In this document: in pieces, positions 5,452 to 8,948 of the stretch
Position numbering within the stretch: the first letter of the stretch is position 1
How the letters are laid out: each line of letters opens with the position of its first letter
Notes under the pieces: generated by a model
Databases searched by the model: none
The model's input: the letters and a program-made list of their open reading frames with translations, nothing else
Told to the model about the DNA's origin: nothing
Origin: Nitrospinota bacterium
GTDB lineage: Bacteria; Nitrospinota; Nitrospinia; Nitrospinales; Nitrospinaceae
Assembly (NCBI GenBank): GCA_027298165.1
Contig: JAPUGN010000239.1
Coordinates: 1 to 8,948 of the forward strand
Direction of reading: 5' to 3'
DNA: 8,948 nucleotides
Made by a program: the position numbers and the translations under genes

Positions 5452-6486
5452 CTATTCGTCCGCGGGAGCCCAGTCCGGCTCCCATGACAGGCACAATCCA
5501 GAGGGGTTGTGGAATTGTTTTTCCTCGTCGCCGATTGATCCCCATTTGGATACATAATTCAAATCCGGATCGTACTTCTGAATGCGGTGGTTCAGCGTGT
5601 CGACGACAAACACAAAACCGTAGGGATCTTCGACCACGGCCATGGGACAATTGAACTGGCCGTCGCGTTTTCCGAATTCGCCGATGGCCCTGATGAAATT
5701 ACCTTCGCGGTCGAACAACTGCATCCGGTTCTGGCTTTTTTCCACCACCAGCAGGGTGCCGTTGTTGCGGACGGTCAGGTCGCAGGGAAAGTTGAAACGA
5801 CCTTCCTCGAACCCGTACTCACCGAACTTGGACAGGAACTGGCCTTCTTCGTTGAAAATCTGAATGCGCTGGTTGTCCCGGTCGGCCACATAAATATGGC
5901 CTTCCTGGTCGACCGCCATACCTGAGGGGAATTTACAGAAGCCGTCGAAGTCACCGGGGAATCCGAACCCCAGTACAAATTCACCGTCATCGTCGTATCG
6001 CTTTATAGAATGGTTGTGGGTATCCGCCACGAGAATGGTTCCCATGGGTTCGGCGAGAATGGCTTCCGGCCAGTAAAATTTTTCCTGTCCCCAGCCTTCG
6101 CTTCCCACCGACAGAATAAAATCGCCTTCCTCATCGAATTTCTGGATGCGGTGACATCCCGTATCCGCTACCCAGACATTACCCTCTTTGTCGACGGCGA
6201 CGCCGAAGGGTCCTTTGAACTCGCCTTCGCGATACGGCGCCCGGACGCCAGCTTTCTTGCCGAACTGAAACAGAAAATTGCCGTTCCCATCGAACTTCTG
6301 AATACGGTTGTTGTCGGTATCCGCCACCCAGACATACAATTTCGAGTGATCGACATCCGCCCATTTCGGTTGCTCTTCGGGAAGAAGCTCCTCGTCACGC
6401 TCCACCAACTCCAGAGTTTCGGTACCAACCGACTCTTCAGTGTCTTTGGGGTCCTCGGGACCCGGTTCTTCCTGATCTTGCGTCAT
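5452..6486 (-). CDS. six-bladed NHL-repeat beta-propeller protein with acidic N-terminal tail
   Basis: A 344-residue protein. Residues 1-40 are acidic and low in complexity (MTQDQEEPGPEDPK...). Six NHL repeats follow, each with a strand like VWVADT, a DNNRIQKF-type turn and a closing strand, near residues 52-75, 105-128, 151-174, 198-221, 246-269 and 293-316. The C-terminal FHNPSGLCLSW (325-335) supplies the strand missing before the first repeat, so the ring probably closes as a complete six-bladed propeller. NHL propellers bind proteins, RNA or ligands. No signal peptide or membrane segment is present, so a cytoplasmic location is inferred. The ATG at 6486 is chosen. The longer in-frame start at 6603 has AAGGAG only two bases from its ATG and would translate through a terminator-like hairpin. 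The ribosome binding site at 6486 is weak (GGGA). It is probably the first gene of a four-gene operon. Confidence 0.88.
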   Translation of the reverse strand: MTQDQEEPGPEDPKDTEESVGTETLELVERDEELLPEEQPKWADVDHSKLYVWVADTDNNRIQKFDGNGNFLFQFGKKAGVRAPYREGEFKGPFGVAVDKEGNVWVADTGCHRIQKFDEEGDFILSVGSEGWGQEKFYWPEAILAEPMGTILVADTHNHSIKRYDDDGEFVLGFGFPGDFDGFCKFPSGMAVDQEGHIYVADRDNQRIQIFNEEGQFLSKFGEYGFEEGRFNFPCDLTVRNNGTLLVVEKSQNRMQLFDREGNFIRAIGEFGKRDGQFNCPMAVVEDPYGFVFVVDTLNHRIQKYDPDLNYVSKWGSIGDEEKQFHNPSGLCLSWEPDWAPADE

Positions 6487-6556
6487 TTCTATATTCCCAT
6501 GGCCCGAATCTCCACCATCCGGCAAGGGACCCGGGTCACTTCTAAGGTTTCTTTTT

Positions 6557-6587
6557 AAACGAAAACGGAAGCCGGTGAAGGCTTCCG
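6557..6587 (-). terminator. intrinsic terminator candidate after the helical repeat-tailed gene
   Basis: On the minus strand CGGAAGCC and GGCTTCCG form a perfect eight-pair stem with a six-base loop, followed by TTTTCGTTT. It lies 88 bases after the stop at 6675 and 71 bases before the NHL start at 6486. The T-tract is interrupted, so partial read-through into the NHL operon is plausible. No good promoter was found between this hairpin and the NHL gene. Confidence 0.6.
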
Positions 6588-6674
6588 CACAGTTCGGGCT
6601 CATGGCTCCTTAAAGAACCTCAAGGCGGGTCCATCTCTGGGATGGAATTCCCCTTCTGCGCCCACCTTCGGATT

Positions 6675-7328
6675 TTATTCCACCCAGAACTTTTTCACAT
6701 CCAGAATTTGGTATTCAAAATCGCAGGCCGATTGCAATTCATTCAGACGTTCGTTCCATTCGCGTTTGAAGTTGTCCAGATTTTCCATGGTGGGTTTTTT
6801 CTTCATCAGGCCGACCTCTTTGAACAATGGCTTGACGAGGCCTTTGTGGATATCCTGGACCACGTTGCGCAGACGGATGATACAGTCTTTGGTGACCAGT
6901 TCACGGGTCACCCCGTCCACTTTTTCCAACAGGCGCAGGAAACCCTGGATGGAACCCATATGTTTGAGATAACTTTCCGACAGCTGATGGTTGTATTTCA
7001 GGCCGCAGTCGATGTACCCGGCCATCAGGAACACACCCACATTATGGTCGAACTGCACCGAGAGGGTGACGAGTTTCTGGAGGTAATCGACCTCACGAAG
7101 GTCCTCTTGATCCTCCTCGCCCTCCTCTAACTCCTTGGCGGCTTTGGCTTTCTCAGCTTCCAGCTCTTTTTTGATCTTGTCCAGTTCCGAAAGGTCCCTC
7201 ATGGGGTCTTCAGTTCTCTGGATTTCGCCTTCTTTAGTCGCTTCTTCGGCGTTATCTACTTCTTCTTCGGTGTTGGTTTCTTGTTCACTCTTGGTTTCTT
7301 GTTCACTCTTGGTTTCTTGTTCACTCAA
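6675..7328 (-). CDS. helical protein of unknown family with acidic tandem-repeat N-terminus (TTG start)
   Basis: A 217-residue protein. Residues 2-19 are three copies of SEQETK/N, continuing into an acidic stretch to about 42. A charged coiled-coil-like segment (43-75: LSELDKIKKELEAEKAKAAKEL) follows. The C-terminal 140 residues are predominantly helical and more conserved-looking, with hydrophobic faces (84-102 LQKLVTLSVQFDHNVGVFL, 120-136 and 150-172) and cysteines at 108, 149 and 202. There is no signal peptide or membrane helix. The TTG at 7328 is the start: AAGGAG lies seven bases upstream and an in-frame stop lies just before that. The gene has its own near-consensus promoter. No family was recognised; a cytoplasmic oligomerising or adaptor protein is one reading. 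The acidic tail is shared in style with four other proteins of the window. Confidence 0.83.
   Translation of the reverse strand: MSEQETKSEQETKSEQETNTEEEVDNAEEATKEGEIQRTEDPMRDLSELDKIKKELEAEKAKAAKELEEGEEDQEDLREVDYLQKLVTLSVQFDHNVGVFLMAGYIDCGLKYNHQLSESYLKHMGSIQGFLRLLEKVDGVTRELVTKDCIIRLRNVVQDIHKGLVKPLFKEVGLMKKKPTMENLDNFKREWNERLNELQSACDFEYQILDVKKFWVE
7273..7326 (-). repeat. three perfect 18-base tandem repeats at the start of the helical gene
   Basis: TTGGTTTCTTGTTCACTC (plus strand) occurs at 7273-7290, 7291-7308 and 7309-7326 without a mismatch. The unit is a multiple of three, so copy-number change would lengthen or shorten the SEQETK tail without a frameshift. The first translated copy abuts the TTG start codon. 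Confidence 0.93.
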
Positions 7329-7423
7329 TGCTCTTCTCCTTCAAAAAACGGTCAGACCCCGGGGTGCTTCCGTAAATTTATTCAAAATTAACGGTTTAGA
7401 CGGATTTTTATGGAATCGAGGAA

Positions 7424-7453
7424 ATTATATAGGTTTATGAACAAAGGTGTCAA
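7424..7453 (-). promoter_or_regulatory. near-consensus sigma-70 promoter of the helical gene
   Basis: TTGACA (7453-7448), an 18-base spacer and TATAAT (7429-7424) on the minus strand. Both boxes match consensus exactly. The start would be near 7417, leaving a leader of about 90 bases with AAGGAG before the TTG start at 7328. It is the strongest promoter in the window and may also feed the downstream NHL operon by read-through. Confidence 0.8.
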
Positions 7454-7471
7454 GACAATAAGGCCCGGGAA

Positions 7472-7489
7472 TTTCACAGGTTTTTCACA
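7472..7489. repeat. TTTCACA direct repeat with 11-base period upstream of the helical gene promoter
   Basis: TTTCACA occurs at 7472-7478 and 7483-7489. The copies lie on the same face of the helix, roughly 55-70 bases upstream of the inferred start of the minus-strand transcript. A binding site for a regulator acting on one or both divergent genes is possible, but two short copies are weak evidence. Confidence 0.3.
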
Positions 7490-7576
7490 ATCGTGTTCCT
7501 TGTAAAATCCTTTACTTCCCAAATTCTTAGGCCCCGCCCCCCAAAACGTCAAATAGGCTCATTGCCAATCCTCCGA

Positions 7577-7606
7577 TTGACAGATGACCAGGCTCTCCAC
7601 TATGAT
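7577..7606 (+). promoter_or_regulatory. near-consensus promoter of the radical SAM gene
   Basis: TTGACA (7577-7582), an 18-base spacer and TATGAT (7601-7606). Transcription would begin near 7613, downstream of the in-frame ATGs at 7584, 7602 and 7605. That supports the ATG at 7647 as the translation start. Confidence 0.65.
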
Positions 7607-7646
7607 GAAGCTCATCAATATCACTTATTTAGCCGATTGTTCTGTT

Positions 7647-8948
7647 ATGAAAACTGCCCTGATATTTCCACCGCAATGGTTTCCCAGCCAGCCGTATCTG
7701 GCGTTGCCCACCCTATCGGCCTATCTGCAGCACCACGGACACGCGGTGGATCAATTCGATTTCAATATCGACAGTTATGATATTTTTCTCAGCCGCGGCT
7801 ATCTTGAGGAGTGCCTGGAGATCATCCGCGGAAGGCTCAACCAGCCGGCCTATACCCCACAGGACAACGAGATCAAATCCGTGTACCGGGAAATCATGGG
7901 CGACACCGATTATCTGGAGTCCATCCTTTCCGGCGTGGAGGAGGCGAAGGACGCACTGCGCAACGAGGACTCGTTTTTCCAGTTCCCGGTTTACAAGCGC
8001 GCCTACACCACTCTGAAGGTGGCGATGAAGCTGGTCTCCTACGCGTATTACCCCACCAAGGTGGACCTGGAATCGTATTTCATGCAGGACAATCCCGAGG
8101 AAAACCTGGAGGGCATCCTGCGCGCCACCGCGGATTCGGTCACCAACCCGTACATCACCTTGTTTGAGAAACGGATTATGCCGAAGGTGAACTGGGACGA
8201 GTACGGTTTGGCGGGGATTTCGATCATTCACGTCGGGCAGATGATCGCCGGGCTGTCCCTGGCCCGCCTGCTCCGCAAGAAATATCCGCATCTGCATGTC
8301 GTCATCGGCGGCAGTGTGTTCACCCGGCATTCCAATAATCTGGAAAACAAGCAGGTGCTGTTCGAAAAAATATTCCACAGCATCATCCAGTTCGAAGGGG
8401 AATACCCTCTACGGAAGCTGGTGGAACAATTAAAGTCCGGCGGCCCTTTGAGCGAAGTGCCGAACCTGACGCATCTCGATCAGGGCCAGGTGGTCACCAA
8501 CGCCAAAGCCGAGTCCCTGCCCTACGACAAGTTGGTGCGGCCGACGTTCGACCAACTGCCCCTCGACAAATACCTGATGCCCTACCCGGTTCTGCCGTAC
8601 ATGGCCAGCCGCGGCTGTTACTGGGGCAAATGCACGTTCTGCACCCACAGCCACATCTATGACTCCTATTACCGCAAGGAAAATGAGGAGCGCGTGGCGC
8701 TGGATCTGGATTATTTGGGCAAACGCTACGGCACGCGCTATTTCACATTCTCGGACGAGGCCATCTCGCCCAACGCGTTCAAGCGCATGTCCTATTCTCT
8801 GCTCAAGCACAAGGTGGACCTGAAGGCGCTGGGCATGATCAAGTTCGAGGCCGACACCATCGAAACCGAAGACCTGTTCAAGGACGTTTTTGACGCGGGA
8901 TTCATCATGCTGTTCTTTGGCCTGGAAAGCGCCAACGACCGGATTCTG
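7647..8948 (+). CDS. B12-binding-type radical SAM enzyme, C-terminus cut by window edge
   Basis: The first 434 residues are visible. The N-terminus (MKTALIFPPQ; PYLALPTLSAYLQHHGH at 17-32) is the first part of a Rossmann-like B12-binding-type domain. Its second half, AGISIIHVGQ and HVVIGGSVFTRH, appears at 189-228. About 140 residues of mostly helical sequence separate the halves. The radical SAM core starts at SRGC324YWGKC329TFC332, which binds the [4Fe-4S] cluster that cleaves S-adenosylmethionine. The FTFSDEAIS strand (367-374) and FFGLESANDRIL (423-434) are also typical. The cysteine spacing is CX4CX2C rather than CX3CX2C. No DxHxxG cobalamin-ligand motif was seen, so B12 binding is uncertain. 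Such enzymes catalyse methylations, rearrangements or cyclisations; the substrate cannot be told. No clear Shine-Dalgarno sequence precedes 7647; the start rests on the promoter and the MKxxLIxPP pattern. Confidence 0.87.
   Translation, partial: MKTALIFPPQWFPSQPYLALPTLSAYLQHHGHAVDQFDFNIDSYDIFLSRGYLEECLEIIRGRLNQPAYTPQDNEIKSVYREIMGDTDYLESILSGVEEAKDALRNEDSFFQFPVYKRAYTTLKVAMKLVSYAYYPTKVDLESYFMQDNPEENLEGILRATADSVTNPYITLFEKRIMPKVNWDEYGLAGISIIHVGQMIAGLSLARLLRKKYPHLHVVIGGSVFTRHSNNLENKQVLFEKIFHSIIQFEGEYPLRKLVEQLKSGGPLSEVPNLTHLDQGQVVTNAKAESLPYDKLVRPTFDQLPLDKYLMPYPVLPYMASRGCYWGKCTFCTHSHIYDSYYRKENEERVALDLDYLGKRYGTRYFTFSDEAISPNAFKRMSYSLLKHKVDLKALGMIKFEADTIETEDLFKDVFDAGFIMLFFGLESANDRIL

Larger units (their letters stand above)
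7329..7646. other. divergent intergenic region between the helical gene and the radical SAM gene
   Basis: These 318 bases hold no supported gene. They contain one near-consensus promoter in each direction, a TTTCACA direct repeat between them and, in the minus-strand leader, an imperfect hairpin at about 7366-7390 (CCGT/ACGG plus AATTT/AAATT arms). A GC-rich palindrome, CCCCGGGG, lies near the Shine-Dalgarno side of that leader. Confidence 0.65.

Noticed and set aside
7584..7646. Upstream in-frame ATGs (7584, 7602, 7605) for the radical SAM gene
   Set aside because: They overlap the promoter candidate, lack ribosome binding sites, and add residues before the typical MKxxLIxPP start.
7713..8378. 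Minus-strand open frame of 221 codons opposite the radical SAM gene
   Set aside because: It is antisense to a clear radical SAM gene and shows no recognisable domain.
1..8948. CRISPR arrays, tRNA or rRNA genes, insertion sequences
   Set aside because: No regularly spaced direct repeats, no cloverleaf or rRNA-like stretches, and no transposase or terminal inverted repeats were found by eye on either strand.

Overview
The window comes from a Gram-negative-like bacterium of roughly balanced base composition. Sec signal peptides, sigma-70-type promoters and densely packed small genes support this. The mix of NHL, TPR, ribonuclease-inhibitor-type LRR and DUF1566 (Lcl C-terminal) proteins, plus a B12-binding-type radical SAM enzyme, resembles environmental Nitrospinota or deltaproteobacterial genomes. 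That placement is a low-confidence impression, not a demonstrated fact. No rRNA, tRNA, CRISPR, transposase or phage gene was seen.

Layout. Eleven genes lie on the minus strand, from about 7328 down to 1; the last is cut by the window start. One gene on the plus strand (7647 to the end) is cut by the window end. In order of minus-strand transcription they are: (1) 7328-6675, a helical protein with an acidic, tandem-repeat N-terminus, behind a near-consensus promoter and followed by a hairpin terminator candidate; (2) a compact run 6486-3493, made of a six-bladed NHL propeller, a secreted DUF1566 protein, a TPR protein and a small LRR protein, with gaps of 13 to 40 bases; (3) a 306-base gap with two promoter candidates and potential leader structure, leading to a small secreted protein of unknown family (3186-2695) that ends in a strong intrinsic terminator; (4) a stand-alone DUF1566 protein (2562-2068); (5) a 200-base gap with another promoter candidate and a leader hairpin, then a run of DUF1566 (1867-1427), acidic-tailed DUF1566 (1379-729), a 71-residue glutaredoxin-like protein (688-473) and a further acidic-tailed DUF1566 (458-1, partial).

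How the genes may work together. Five separate genes carry the same DUF1566 fold, with landmarks DNG..T, W...DS, DWRLPT, IDP.F and RAVRD. They sit among three classic protein-interaction scaffolds (NHL, TPR, LRR). Five of the non-secreted proteins carry a long, strongly acidic, low-complexity N-terminal tail, while two proteins have signal peptides. This looks like a co-inherited set of scaffold and binding proteins, mostly cytoplasmic with a periplasmic or exported arm, plus a thiol-redox component. No enzyme in the minus-strand block reveals a substrate, so the biological role stays open. The divergent radical SAM gene has its own promoter and may be unrelated.
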